64,000 bases of DNA from Desertivirga xinjiangensis (GTDB lineage Bacteria > Bacteroidota > Bacteroidia > Sphingobacteriales > Sphingobacteriaceae). The notes below the pieces were generated by a model, which saw only the letters and a program-made list of their open reading frames with translations, ran no database searches and was not told the DNA's origin. Positions 47,671 to 57,069 of the stretch are shown here, piece by piece (the stretch's first letter is position 1; each line of letters begins with the position of its first letter). The translations under genes and the position numbers were made by a program. The stretch spans positions 62,001-126,000 of the forward strand of contig NZ_JAFMZP010000006.1 of assembly GCF_024436435.1 (NCBI RefSeq), read 5' to 3'.

Positions 47671-49521
47671 TTAGTATGAAGATGTTTTAAATGATTTAAT
47701 GTAGTATACCGCTTCTGACACCGGAGTTCCGGGATCTTTCAAATCGTAATTCTGATCGGTCGGCGTATCAGCATTAGGGAAACGCCTAACATCCCCTGTC
47801 CTAAATACTACTCTTTCAAAAGCAGCAACAGGAGCAAACTGTAGCTTAGCGCCTCTAGTCTCGCCATTTACAATAACGTTGTAAATTCGTTTATCACGAT
47901 CCAATTCTATCCTGATATTGTATTGTTTTCCAGCTTCATATTTCATAATGCCGGAATTCCGGTAACCAACTTTAGCCTCAAACTGTCCTTCGGCATTAAA
48001 GATCAAACGAGATGCAGGGATACCCTTTGCGTCAACAAACTCAATCTGAAGACTACCTTTATCGCTTTGTGCTGGAATAATCGAAAACTCTACTGCTACT
48101 TTCTTAGCTGCCGGAATTACCCGTTCAGCTTTCGCGTAATCGTATCTGTCTTTATCGCGAAGGGTCAGCGCCTTGGATCCATCAGGCGCTTTTTCTATTT
48201 TAGCAGAGGCCCACAGCGGACTGAATATATTCCAATAGTTTAACTCATTGCCTGCTGGCATCTGGTTGAAGACCTCGTTAACAGGAGCACTTACTTTTGA
48301 AATAACGGGAACCGGCACTTTTGCTACCCAGATATCCTCCTTATTCATACTGTATGTAAGCCACATATTTCTGTCAGGCGGCGTACCGTTACCTTCCAGG
48401 ATACCTCGGATATATTGGGGTCCATAGGATTTGTAATTTCCCCCATAACGCATCGGAGAAATCTCACCATTAACTAATAAAAGATCTTTATACTCTAAAC
48501 CATTATCACTGGTTGACACGGCCAACGGCCAGCGGAATTCAGAAGGATTGTAAACAGTGGCATAACGGCCGTCGGACATACGCTGCCCCCAGATCTTGGC
48601 ATTGCTGTTAACAAAACCGGGTGCCCGTAAAGGATCGTATTTCCAGCTTTTGCCGCCATTATCACTTACAGAGGTAAGTGCATGTTTCCACAAGCCCACT
48701 ACCCTTCCGTCGGGCAGATGATAATAACTGAACGCTTTAACAGGACGCTTAAACGGGATCAAGGGATCATTCCGATCCGCTTCTTCAACCATTTGCTGCA
48801 TCATCAGCGGGTTATCCAGTATCTCATTGCAAGCCTGTACAAATCCCTTGTCCTTACTTTTGGTGTAAAAAGGGAATTGAGATTTTTTAGGATCCCAGGT
48901 AGAATTATAACGAAGAAAGTAGATCTGACCAAAACTGCCATCTTTCTTGATTTCACGAACCACTCGTCCGATACCTTTTCCATCATTCGGATCATCTTTA
49001 GCATCCATAGCGATACCATAGTAAGCTAGCGCTAATAAGCGTTGCTTTTTAGACACATAAAAACCTACCCGCTGGTGCATGGTTGCATACAGATCCTTCG
49101 CAACACCAGGATATCCCTCCTTTTTCCAACCGTCAGGAATTTTGTACTGAGGAAAAAGAATAACCGGCTTGGACCAGTTGTACCCGTCTTTCGACGTATG
49201 TAAAAGCGTCTGGCTAGGTGGAATATGTTCACCCACCGGATCACTCAGATATTCAAGGAAAAAGGTATTGTTCCAGTAAGCCAGCATTGGTGCGTGGTTG
49301 TAGGTCCAGCTGAAACCATCTGCCAGTTCAGGGTGTTCACGATTAGCCCTGAAAACCTGGATATTATGAACACCAATAGCCGGACTTAACTGACCATGGT
49401 GGTAATCTACATTAGATAATGTTGTACCGGTGTAATGCACCGTATCCTGTGCCTGCAAAGACAGGCTGCCCAGTAAAGCCAGTGTTATTAATCCTGATGT
49501 ATATGTTTTTAATTTAGTCAT
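47671..49521 (-). CDS. Secreted beta-propeller plus C-terminal beta-sandwich protein (putative exo-glycan-active)
   Basis: From the ATG at 49521 it encodes 616 residues with a signal peptide (YTSGLITLALLGSLSLQAQ); the GTG at 49542 would overlap the preceding gene. Residues about 40-405 look like a BNR-type propeller: TLLHTSKDGYNWSKPVILF, TSVSDNGGKSWKYDPLRA and WPLAVSTSDNGLEYKDLL, each with Asp-box features. Residues about 430-610 form a concanavalin-like beta-sandwich (VAVEFSIIPAQSDKGSLQIE and KQYNIRIELDRDKRIYNVIV). I do not recognise a named CAZy family. The start overlaps the GH43-like lipoprotein by 8 bases (ATGACTAA), so the pair is translationally coupled. An exo-glycosidase or lyase acting at chain ends is plausible. 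Confidence 0.6.
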   Translation of the reverse strand: MTKLKTYTSGLITLALLGSLSLQAQDTVHYTGTTLSNVDYHHGQLSPAIGVHNIQVFRANREHPELADGFSWTYNHAPMLAYWNNTFFLEYLSDPVGEHIPPSQTLLHTSKDGYNWSKPVILFPQYKIPDGWKKEGYPGVAKDLYATMHQRVGFYVSKKQRLLALAYYGIAMDAKDDPNDGKGIGRVVREIKKDGSFGQIYFLRYNSTWDPKKSQFPFYTKSKDKGFVQACNEILDNPLMMQQMVEEADRNDPLIPFKRPVKAFSYYHLPDGRVVGLWKHALTSVSDNGGKSWKYDPLRAPGFVNSNAKIWGQRMSDGRYATVYNPSEFRWPLAVSTSDNGLEYKDLLLVNGEISPMRYGGNYKSYGPQYIRGILEGNGTPPDRNMWLTYSMNKEDIWVAKVPVPVISKVSAPVNEVFNQMPAGNELNYWNIFSPLWASAKIEKAPDGSKALTLRDKDRYDYAKAERVIPAAKKVAVEFSIIPAQSDKGSLQIEFVDAKGIPASRLIFNAEGQFEAKVGYRNSGIMKYEAGKQYNIRIELDRDKRIYNVIVNGETRGAKLQFAPVAAFERVVFRTGDVRRFPNADTPTDQNYDLKDPGTPVSEAVYYIKSFKTSSY

Positions 49522-50446
49522 TGTTTTTCTTTGTTGAATCACTTGCCGCCTTCTTTAATCCTTTTACAATGGATTTCTTCGCTTTAAAAATAGTTCCATG
49601 CTTATGACCTTGCGGTACCTCAGTCAGGGAAAATGAGTCTTTAAAAGTTTTGAAATCTGATGTCTTTACGCTTCCATAGCGTTTGTCGCGGTAGGAATCA
49701 AAGTAGATGATCCATTCATCACCTACTTTAGTAACAGAAGGTCCCTCAGTAAAAGATCCGGTAAAAGGCTCGGAAGCATCGCTCCAGGGGCCCAGAGCCG
49801 TTTTGCCAAACGCAACTTTCAGGTTCCGGTTAGGACGGGTATTGTCTTTAAGTACCAGTACAAAATCTCCCGGATTACGTTTAACGATCACCGCATCGAT
49901 CACACTGAAGCCCGGATCGATAAAAAGCTTTGCCGGACTAAAGGTCTTGAAATCTTTAGTCGTGGTATAGTACATCCTATGGTTGTTGTCCTCATCCTCT
50001 ACACCCTTTTTAAAACGGAATGGAATTGTTGAAGCCCAGATAATGATATACTGCTCATTGTCTTCATCATAGTAGAGCTCGGGAGCCCAAACATTAACCG
50101 TGGTCGGTTCATGACTCATTACATCAATAAACTCTTGTTCAGACCAATGCACCAGGTCTTTCGAACTGGCGTAACCAAAACCCTTATCCCCCTTCCAGCT
50201 GCTTGTCCATACCAGGTGGAAGGTACCATCCGGCCCTTTTACTATCGAAGGATCACGCATTACCTTCTGTGTTCCTACTTGAGGCTTAAGAAAGGTAGTA
50301 TCGAGGTCATTCCATTTGTATCCGTCTTTACTATATAAAAAGCGCAGACCGTCCGTTGCCGGCTCATGAAAAGAGCTGAACATATAGACTTCCTTTGAGC
50401 AGGAGCTCAAACCAAGTATTATCGCTATCAGTGTTATTAACCGCAT
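49514..50446 (-). CDS. GH43-like lipoprotein glycosidase
   Basis: This 310-residue protein has an SPII signal (LIAIILGLSSC; Cys16) and is probably membrane anchored. It is a five-bladed propeller with GH43-type marks: VMRDPSIVKGPDGTFHLVW near 63 (Asp), GYASSKDLVHWSEQEF, VNVWAPELYYDEDNEQYIII near 117, and FTEGPSVTKVGDEWIIYF near 240, in which the Glu is the candidate acid. It likely hydrolyses arabinofuranosyl, xylosyl or galactosyl groups of pectic side chains. The 8-base overlap with the downstream propeller gene and the 76-base gap after the apiosidase-like gene, which contains a short direct repeat, place it in the long operon. The exact subfamily is not assignable by eye. Confidence 0.75.
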   Translation of the reverse strand: MRLITLIAIILGLSSCSKEVYMFSSFHEPATDGLRFLYSKDGYKWNDLDTTFLKPQVGTQKVMRDPSIVKGPDGTFHLVWTSSWKGDKGFGYASSKDLVHWSEQEFIDVMSHEPTTVNVWAPELYYDEDNEQYIIIWASTIPFRFKKGVEDEDNNHRMYYTTTKDFKTFSPAKLFIDPGFSVIDAVIVKRNPGDFVLVLKDNTRPNRNLKVAFGKTALGPWSDASEPFTGSFTEGPSVTKVGDEWIIYFDSYRDKRYGSVKTSDFKTFKDSFSLTEVPQGHKHGTIFKAKKSIVKGLKKAASDSTKKNND

Positions 50447-50453
50447 CTTTTTT

Positions 50454-50520
50454 AATTACGATTTATGAATTACGATTTACGAATAGCAGGATGCCAATTC
50501 GTCATTCATAACTCATTATT
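50454..50520. repeat. Short AT-rich direct repeat between the GH140-like and GH43-like genes
   Basis: AATTACGATTTA occurs at 50454-50465 and again at 50468-50479, followed by a partly inverted segment AATTCGTCATTCATAACTCA. It fills the 76-base intergenic gap. Similar AT-rich words are common between genes of this phylum; no function is evident. Confidence 0.45.
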
Positions 50521-50522
50521 AG

Positions 50523-51923
50523 TTACTTCCCATCTAAGATCAACACCCAGTCATTCCCATCTTTCTTCTCTCCCGGAGGGTTGAACTCTTTAGTCCCCTT
50601 ATTATCAAACTCACCAGCTTCGGTTGTTTTTCCATCACGGGGATTAAACCATGAAGCTTTAACTTTGTCACCTTCAATCTTTCCAAGGTTTACAGTAAAG
50701 TTTCTGCCGGTATAGGTGTAGATAAAAGCATAATTTTTACCGCGGGTAGCTATCAAACGCTCATACTTTTCTCCGTTATCTGCGATTAACGACTGATCAG
50801 GTACTCTTTCAAGAAACGGACGGGAAAGCATTAAAGTCTTTAGATGAACCATCTGGCTGGCTCCGGGAGCGTTAATAGCCGATGTCCATAACTCTTTTGA
50901 ACCGTATGCGCTGCCTTTATCATAAGCACTATGCATTTGCATAACAGAGTTCTGCCCGTAAGTATATCCAAAGGCACCAGCAAATACCGACCAGTATCCA
51001 TATCTTCTTACATCCTTGTCTGTCCAGCGGATTTCAGTGGTATCATGCAAACCCTGAGGAATTCCCTCGTAGGATGGTTCACCGTCAATCGTAGGTTTAA
51101 CCGGGCTTAGCTTATAGTCATACTCCATAAACTTCCAGTTGTCTTCCCCGAAATGACGAGTTTCCTTGGCGGAAGTATCCTGGTCGTACCTTCGGTGTCC
51201 AGATTGCACCATGTTGAAATCAAGCCATGCTTCATTATGGAACCATTCTGAAGAAGCTGTTCTTCCGCGAGGGTGGAAGGTCATCAGGTGTACAGAATCA
51301 ATTTCTTTAATAGTGCTGCCAATAGTTTTCCAAACCTCTATCGAGTCCTTTCCAGGTATATCGCCCCCATTTAACCAGATAATATTCTCCCTGTCTTTGT
51401 AGCGGTTCGCTAAAAACTCAGAATAAGCTTTTCCCTGAGCCTGGGTTACATGACCATTTTTTACGTTCGTGCCCCAAACAGGAACTAAAGCCATATATAT
51501 CCCTTTTTCAGCTGCTTTGTCGATTACGTAATCAATATGGTCCCAAAAATCATATTGAACCGAATCAGTATAGGAACTTCCCTTTGTGGTATCAGGTTTA
51601 GAAACATCCAGATTCACCAGGGCAGAATCGCCATACACGTTCACTGAGTTTGGAACATCATGCAAAACCATTACCTGGATAACGTTGAAACCTTTTTTCT
51701 TTCTGTCCTCCAGGTAAGTATCAGCCTCTTCCCTTTTTAATTTATTAAATAATAACCAGCCGGTATCTCCCAGCCAGAAAAAAGGTTCACCATCAGCTGT
51801 AACAAGGTACCTGCCGTTTTCGGAAACCTTCAAAGCCTGCATTCCAGTGCTGCCTTCCTTTTGCGTATTACAAGCAAAAAAGCTGACAGCGATGAATGTT
51901 ATTAAAATCAAAAATTTATTCAT
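50523..51923 (-). CDS. DUF4038 / GH140-like apiosidase lipoprotein
   Basis: This protein has 466 residues and an SPII signal (ITFIAVSFFAC; Cys18). The N-terminal TIM barrel is DUF4038 (PFFWLGDTGWLLFNKL near 47), with candidate catalytic Asp188 in WLNGGDIPGKD and Glu282 in TIDGEPSYEG, at positions expected for GH140. The C-terminal 90 residues form the collagen-binding-like sandwich (ASWFNPRDGKTTEAGEF) usually joined to this barrel. GH140 cleaves D-apiose-linked side chains of rhamnogalacturonan II. This is the clearest sign that the locus may attack RG-II, though DUF4038 is broader than proven apiosidases. It follows the beta-helix gene by 25 bases and precedes the GH43-like gene. Confidence 0.78.
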   Translation of the reverse strand: MNKFLILITFIAVSFFACNTQKEGSTGMQALKVSENGRYLVTADGEPFFWLGDTGWLLFNKLKREEADTYLEDRKKKGFNVIQVMVLHDVPNSVNVYGDSALVNLDVSKPDTTKGSSYTDSVQYDFWDHIDYVIDKAAEKGIYMALVPVWGTNVKNGHVTQAQGKAYSEFLANRYKDRENIIWLNGGDIPGKDSIEVWKTIGSTIKEIDSVHLMTFHPRGRTASSEWFHNEAWLDFNMVQSGHRRYDQDTSAKETRHFGEDNWKFMEYDYKLSPVKPTIDGEPSYEGIPQGLHDTTEIRWTDKDVRRYGYWSVFAGAFGYTYGQNSVMQMHSAYDKGSAYGSKELWTSAINAPGASQMVHLKTLMLSRPFLERVPDQSLIADNGEKYERLIATRGKNYAFIYTYTGRNFTVNLGKIEGDKVKASWFNPRDGKTTEAGEFDNKGTKEFNPPGEKKDGNDWVLILDGK

Positions 51924-51948
51924 AATGTGTGTGTGCGTGTGTTTCTGT

Positions 51949-54900
51949 TTAAATTTTTGTGATCCATAGTACTTCAGGACCGGAAGATATTTTTTTCAAA
52001 TTGATGATATTTCCCCCATTAACCACTTCGGTGGTCTTTAAAAGTGATCCATCTTTTGGATTAATATGCTGAACTTTAAAATTGCCTTTAGATGAGCTCA
52101 GATCCAGCTGAGCAGCATTTGACGATGCATTGTAAACGATATACGACTTGCCTTCTTTAGCCAGCGCCCACTGGTTTTCCGGCTTCCCGGCCAAGCTTTT
52201 AATGCTCATGGAAGCAGCGTCACTTAAAAATTCTGACGGGGCAAGAGGAATCGAAGGTAAAGAACCTCCTGCCATCAAAACTGCCCAGCCATTCCCTTCA
52301 GAATTACTCCCTGCATAAGTCACCGCTTTCCCGGGATATTTCAGGCGGTATTCGCTCACCGCGCGATAGATCTGCTCGAAAGAACTCGCCTTTGGTTTCA
52401 ACAAGCGGGCATGCTGACGGGGTGCGAGGTTCTGACCACCTTTAGGTTCATAAGCAGTTCCATCTGTTTGGTAATGCCAGTACTTTATATCGATCACATC
52501 AACCACCGAAGCACGCTTCTCATCAGCGAGAATGGCATCCTGCACGTCTTTTGTGGTGCTGAGGCCAATAATGGCGTTCTTACCGGTTTCTTTTTCCCAT
52601 TCTTTAATAGTATCCAGCCAGAATTGCACAAAATGCAGGGGTCCGGTATATTCAGCACTGATCATCTGAATGACTCCGTTATTCAAAACAAAATTATCAA
52701 GGCATTTTCTGATATAAGCTTTATGCAGCTCCCTTCTAACCGGGTGGTTGATATCATAAAACTGATCGGCCATAAAGATCCGCTTGTCGCCGGCATATGG
52801 TACCGGCTCTGGAAATCCTGTGTTATTGATGTTATTAGCAGGTCTCCATGGGAAATCAGCATAGTGTGCGCCGGCTTCAATGATATTATGCTGGAAGTAA
52901 TTTTCATGAATAAGCACCAGGCCTTTCTGATCGGCAAGGGTAGCAAATTGTTTTAAGCGATTCCAGTACCAGTTATTGTATTTGGTAAGATCGTATTTAC
53001 TTAGTCCGTCCCAGGCAGTTCCCTGACCGCTGCGGGCAAAGGGTAATTCATAAAACGGTGGCCACACTTCTCCGTCCATACGGCGGATACGTTCATGATC
53101 ATCCCGGCGGCGTTCATACCATAAGCCATAATTATGATCAAGGGCTACAACATTTTTAAGTTTCATGGTATCTGTTACCGCTTCAAGATCATCGGTTAAA
53201 CCAGTTCCTGTCTGACCAGGTACATACCTGGTAACATGAGGCTTCATTTTTGCCAGTGCATACGGGCGTGAACTTCCGTTCCACCATTGTATATCACCCC
53301 GCCTTCCGCTCAATAAAGTATTCCCTCTAAGCAGAACGCCATTTTGAACATGAAATTCTTCCGCTTTTACGGTATTTAATGGTTTTCTAAGCCCGATCCT
53401 TTCAATAGTTTTTGCTCCTTTAGCATCTGTACTGATCGGTTCGAGTCTAGAAGCAGCGTCGATCAGTTCAGTTAATTGGGCAGCAGGTTTCACAGCCAAA
53501 GCTGTTAAAGCCATAGCAACCTCCACTTTCGGACTGCTGGACGCCTCCGAACCTATATCGACCAGGCGGATTCTCGGATTCACTTTGTCCCCAAGACGCT
53601 CTTTCAGCTGCGCATAATACAGGCTCCTTGGTTGGATATGTTCATTCGACATAGCCCAGTAACCATTTCCCGCAAATTGTGCCCATGTACCAAAGGCCCA
53701 GTTCTGAGCTCCCGGAGGAGCATAGTTGTCGACCCGGCTGGCCGAACACTGCCAGAACACACTGTTAGCTGCAGTCCAACCTGCACCCTGGCCGTCCTGA
53801 CCGCGATTCAAATAACTCAAAGCCTGACCGTCTACATTTACGATATCGAACAGAACTCCTGAAGACCAGCTATCTATAGTTCCGCTGAAACTATAAGGTA
53901 GGCGAGATTCGCATTGTACAAAAGCATTCGGCCCTGTGGCGCAAAACCCTACAGCAAAATCATGGTATCCGTTTTCCGCGTATAAACGTTGAAACAGCGT
54001 TTGTTGTCCGTTAGTATAAAAAGTGTAGCGACGTTGTCCCCCAATTTCCGAGACCGGGCTAAGTGATTTGCAATCTTCTACAGTGATCCGTTTTGCCGAA
54101 GCCTGAACGAAAACGGCCGATCCTGCAAAATGCTTAAAATTCACCTGGCGAACCCATCCGTCCTCTGCGTTTTCAAAGCTGATAGCCATCCAGCGATGGT
54201 CTTCATCCTTAAGATTCTTTTCATCATAAGTTGATCGAAGCTCCAGGTTTTCTACCCCGATATTCGAAATTCTTCCGTTCCAGGTATATTTCGAAACAGT
54301 GGCTCCACCAAAAGCAGCATCAAGAGCAGTGCTTAATGGCGCATCCAGCGTGATGGTGGAACCGCTCACTGCAGTTATCTTCCTGTCCCAGAAAATATTC
54401 CTTTGACCGGGCTTCCATCCCAGAGCAGTTTCACCCCCTCCGAAGTGATCAGTGCCTAATAAGTCAATCCATGCTTGAGTAGAAGGGCGGCGGATCTGTA
54501 CCTGATCACCAGCCTTGAAGGGCCCGGCATTAGTCAGGCTGATCTTCATTGCGTTTACCGGAACATAAGCACTTGAAACTTTAGTTTCAGGCGAAAGAAC
54601 CTGATCATTTTTTCCTGCTATCCTGATTAAAGTTTCCCTGCTGCTGCCGGCACCAAGAATAACTGTTCCTTTATCAGCTACCCCGCTACCGCGAAGTACA
54701 ATTCCTGAAGCATCCATTCTAAGGGCTCCCTGAACCTCAAATACCCCTCTTTCCAATAGAACGGCTCCTCTGAAACCATTCTTGTCCATAGGCAAAGATG
54801 CTACATAATCGATAGCCGACTGGATCCTCAAAGTAGCATCTCCGGCTCTATAAGGAACAGTAACTTTTACAGGAACAAAAGGAATAGCCTCGTCTCCCCC

Positions 54901-55101
54901 CTTGTAGCCGGCGTAAGAAAAGTCAGGAATACGGTTTCCTTTTTCATCGGGAGTGTATTGAAGCTTGCCTTCTTTAGTGGTATAAATTGGAGGTTCAGGT
55001 TTCTTCGCCTTGTCAGACTGAGCTAATGCTGAGAAAGAGCATAGTAGCAACAGTGCCAGTGAACGGACTGAATGATAATATCTTGTATAAGTTTGTATCA
55101 C
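51949..55101 (-). CDS. Beta-helix (pectate-lyase-superfamily) plus DUF6298 TIM-barrel-like protein
   Basis: This protein has 1050 residues with a GTG start at 55101 (no ATG occurs before the signal peptide core SLALLLLCSFSALAQ). N-terminal residues about 90-530 form a right-handed beta-helix of the pectate-lyase/GH28-related superfamily: IQSAIDYVASLPMDKNGFRG, GIVLRGSGVADKG, ENAEDGWVRQVNFKHFAGSA. Residues about 590-960 match DUF6298 and look like a (beta/alpha)8 barrel (LIHENYFQHNIIEAGAHYA, FMADQFYDINHPVRRELHKA). A short beta-sandwich ends the chain. Either module could be catalytic. It is the first gene of the long operon; a shared element (55246-55283) and -7 box lie upstream. The function is unknown. 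Confidence 0.7.
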   Translation of the reverse strand: MIQTYTRYYHSVRSLALLLLCSFSALAQSDKAKKPEPPIYTTKEGKLQYTPDEKGNRIPDFSYAGYKGGDEAIPFVPVKVTVPYRAGDATLRIQSAIDYVASLPMDKNGFRGAVLLERGVFEVQGALRMDASGIVLRGSGVADKGTVILGAGSSRETLIRIAGKNDQVLSPETKVSSAYVPVNAMKISLTNAGPFKAGDQVQIRRPSTQAWIDLLGTDHFGGGETALGWKPGQRNIFWDRKITAVSGSTITLDAPLSTALDAAFGGATVSKYTWNGRISNIGVENLELRSTYDEKNLKDEDHRWMAISFENAEDGWVRQVNFKHFAGSAVFVQASAKRITVEDCKSLSPVSEIGGQRRYTFYTNGQQTLFQRLYAENGYHDFAVGFCATGPNAFVQCESRLPYSFSGTIDSWSSGVLFDIVNVDGQALSYLNRGQDGQGAGWTAANSVFWQCSASRVDNYAPPGAQNWAFGTWAQFAGNGYWAMSNEHIQPRSLYYAQLKERLGDKVNPRIRLVDIGSEASSSPKVEVAMALTALAVKPAAQLTELIDAASRLEPISTDAKGAKTIERIGLRKPLNTVKAEEFHVQNGVLLRGNTLLSGRRGDIQWWNGSSRPYALAKMKPHVTRYVPGQTGTGLTDDLEAVTDTMKLKNVVALDHNYGLWYERRRDDHERIRRMDGEVWPPFYELPFARSGQGTAWDGLSKYDLTKYNNWYWNRLKQFATLADQKGLVLIHENYFQHNIIEAGAHYADFPWRPANNINNTGFPEPVPYAGDKRIFMADQFYDINHPVRRELHKAYIRKCLDNFVLNNGVIQMISAEYTGPLHFVQFWLDTIKEWEKETGKNAIIGLSTTKDVQDAILADEKRASVVDVIDIKYWHYQTDGTAYEPKGGQNLAPRQHARLLKPKASSFEQIYRAVSEYRLKYPGKAVTYAGSNSEGNGWAVLMAGGSLPSIPLAPSEFLSDAASMSIKSLAGKPENQWALAKEGKSYIVYNASSNAAQLDLSSSKGNFKVQHINPKDGSLLKTTEVVNGGNIINLKKISSGPEVLWITKI

Positions 55102-55219
55102 AATTAGCTGTTTCTTTATTCGTTCAAAAATGGTGAGTAAAACATATTAAATCCTTTTTCAGGTAAAGTAATTATACACCAGTTCTTTACTATTTATGGT
55201 AAGATTTATAATTGTCTTA

Positions 55220-55227
55220 CAAAATTA
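55220..55227 (-). promoter_or_regulatory. -7 box of the 55101-30276 operon promoter
   Basis: The minus strand reads TAATTTTG (TAnnTTTG), 119 bases before the GTG start and 19 bases downstream of the shared element. Confidence 0.5.
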
Positions 55228-55245
55228 AGCGATAAAGAGGCCTGA

Positions 55246-55283
55246 TGTTATAGCATTTTTTCTATGTATTATACAATATTGCC
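55246..55283 (-). promoter_or_regulatory. Shared PUL activator-type element, copy c
   Basis: The minus strand begins GGCAATATTGTATAAT, then ACATAGAAAAAATG and TATAACA. It matches copies a and b in the core and spacing. It lies between the terminator of the PL1 gene (55302-55331) and the -7 box, so it belongs to the downstream operon. Confidence 0.7.
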
Positions 55284-55301
55284 AAAGCGCTTTAAATTCA
55301 C

Positions 55302-55331
55302 AAAAAAGGGGAGTATATAATTACCTCCCCT
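55302..55331 (-). terminator. Rho-independent terminator after PL1 (55368-56993)
   Basis: On the minus strand AGGGGAG and CTCCCCT form a 7-bp GC-rich stem followed by TTTTTT. It is 36 bases after the PL1 stop. Confidence 0.8.
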
Positions 55332-55367
55332 AAACCGCAACTGCGGACTTAATTGTTAAGAGGCTTT

Positions 55368-56993
55368 TTATGGCTTAACATTCTTGAGAGAAACAGCACT
55401 ATTCAGGAAGTCCTCTATATTAGAATAGCCGTCATTGTTTTTATCCTTGCTTGCATCAGAAGCATCTTTCGGGTTTAAGCCGTTTTTCAGTTCCCAGCTA
55501 TCTGGCATACCATCATTATCAGAATCCCCATACGGAGTACCTTTATACTCCGGATACCCGCCAACCTGGCTGATATCGGAAATGATACCCTTTTTATAAG
55601 AGTCTTCAGGCAATCTGCGTTTTATAAACTCTTTGCCCACACCAGTTTTTCCACCTTCCTTGTAAACGATCTTACCGGTTCTTACTTCTTCAACGATACG
55701 AGTATCCACAGGATCCCTTTTCGGCAAAGTTGCACCAACATTTGCCAGCACATAATTGTAAGCATCCTTAGCAGAAACAGTAGAAATTTTAGCCATCGGG
55801 AATGGCTTGTCCGAACGAATACTATCAGTATACCTTCCCGCATCCCGCATATCCTCTATCTGCACACCTCCATCCCAGTTATTTTTAGTTACACGCTCAT
55901 TTCCATCAACGATATTGCCGTTAACATAAGCCCTGCCATACATCGTTCTCTTATCCTGTGAGCGACCAGATTCTGGCTTCAGGATACGGTGACCAATTGG
56001 CTTATCAAGAGGAGTAATCGGTCCCGGCTTGTAATAGTTATTGATGAAATTATACAATGAATTATTATCGCCTCCATCAGCAGACCGGTTCCACCAGTTA
56101 AAGACAACGTTGTTCACAAAACCAAAGTCCCCATACATACCTATGGATGGATTTCGGGCGATATTATTAGCCCAAAGGTTTCGCATAAAGGTGCTGTTCA
56201 AGCCCCCGATGGTACTTCCAAAAGCATGATTGTAGGTATCTAAAGCCTCTGCAAAAATGGAATTCTGTATCGTCACATTTACGGTTGGTAGTTTTTGTGG
56301 CTTTTCGGAACCCCGCTCATACACATGGCGGTACATGGACATATTCTCATCCAGGCCCCAGCTTGCAGAAACGTGGTCAATGATAATATTACCTACAGGA
56401 TTTCCACCCAATGCGTCATCCCGTCTGGTTACGACAGTCTCGCCTCTGCGGAAACGCATAAACCGCACAACCACATCATGAGTATCTATCCAAACCGATT
56501 CTCCTGCAATACATACCCCGTCGCCAGGAGCTGTTTGACCTGCAATAGTAATATATGGAGCACGAATAATGACCGGACTCTTTAACTTAATTATACCGGC
56601 AACGTTAAAAACAATGATCCTGGCCCCACCCTGTTCGCAGGCATGCCTGAACGAACCCGGACCGCTGTCTGCAAGAGTGGTAACTACATAGACTTTACCT
56701 CCGCGACCGCCAAACGAGTAAGCGCCACCACCTTCAGCACCAGGAAAAGCCGGAATAGGAGATTGTTTAAGATCAGAAGGAGCTTTAGCCCATGGCACAA
56801 ATGGCTTACCATTTTTTGCATCACGTTCAACGACAGGTAATGCCTTTTGCCAGGCTTCATCCGACAAACGTTTCACTTCATTTAAAGCAGAGTCGCCTGC
56901 TTTTTCCAGGTGAGGTGGAATAACCGGATACTGTGCAAAAGCAGAACTGCTACCCAGCAGGGCCATTACTAAAAGCGATTTATAAGTTCTCAT
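55368..56993 (-). CDS. PL1-family pectate lyase with C-terminal calcium-binding repeat (tandem copy 2)
   Basis: This secreted lyase has 541 residues with a signal ending near GSSSAFAQ. The right-handed beta-helix (about 80-440) contains IPAFPGAEGGGAYSFGGRGG, FMRFRRGETVVTRRDDALGG, and NIIIDHVSASWGLDENMSMY, typical of PL1 pectate lyases of Bacteroidetes. The C-terminal DSDNDGMPDSWELKNGLNP and KDKNNDGYSNIEDFLNS are Asp-rich EF-hand or dockerin-like calcium loops. It splits polygalacturonate by beta-elimination with Ca2+. It is a close paralogue of the next gene (57070-58731), clearly a tandem duplication, with the tail almost identical. It has terminators on both sides, so it is probably its own transcript or depends on readthrough. 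Confidence 0.9.
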   Translation of the reverse strand: MRTYKSLLVMALLGSSSAFAQYPVIPPHLEKAGDSALNEVKRLSDEAWQKALPVVERDAKNGKPFVPWAKAPSDLKQSPIPAFPGAEGGGAYSFGGRGGKVYVVTTLADSGPGSFRHACEQGGARIIVFNVAGIIKLKSPVIIRAPYITIAGQTAPGDGVCIAGESVWIDTHDVVVRFMRFRRGETVVTRRDDALGGNPVGNIIIDHVSASWGLDENMSMYRHVYERGSEKPQKLPTVNVTIQNSIFAEALDTYNHAFGSTIGGLNSTFMRNLWANNIARNPSIGMYGDFGFVNNVVFNWWNRSADGGDNNSLYNFINNYYKPGPITPLDKPIGHRILKPESGRSQDKRTMYGRAYVNGNIVDGNERVTKNNWDGGVQIEDMRDAGRYTDSIRSDKPFPMAKISTVSAKDAYNYVLANVGATLPKRDPVDTRIVEEVRTGKIVYKEGGKTGVGKEFIKRRLPEDSYKKGIISDISQVGGYPEYKGTPYGDSDNDGMPDSWELKNGLNPKDASDASKDKNNDGYSNIEDFLNSAVSLKNVKP

Positions 56994-57029
56994 CTTGTTT
57001 ATATGGTTAATTTTATATTAGCATTAAAA

Positions 57030-57048
57030 AAGGGGGCTATTGCCCCCG
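57030..57048 (-). terminator. Rho-independent terminator after PL1 (57070-58731)
   Basis: The minus strand has GGGGGC, loop, GCCCCC followed by TTTTTTAA: a compact GC stem with a T run, 22 bases after the stop of the first PL1 gene and between the two tandem lyase genes. Confidence 0.85.
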
Positions 57049-57069
57049 ATACTTATGCTTAGAAAATAT

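Noticed and set aside
49522-49542. Longer N-terminus of the propeller protein at 47671
   Set aside because: GTG start inside the GH43-like gene; the ATG at 49521 gives a normal signal peptide.
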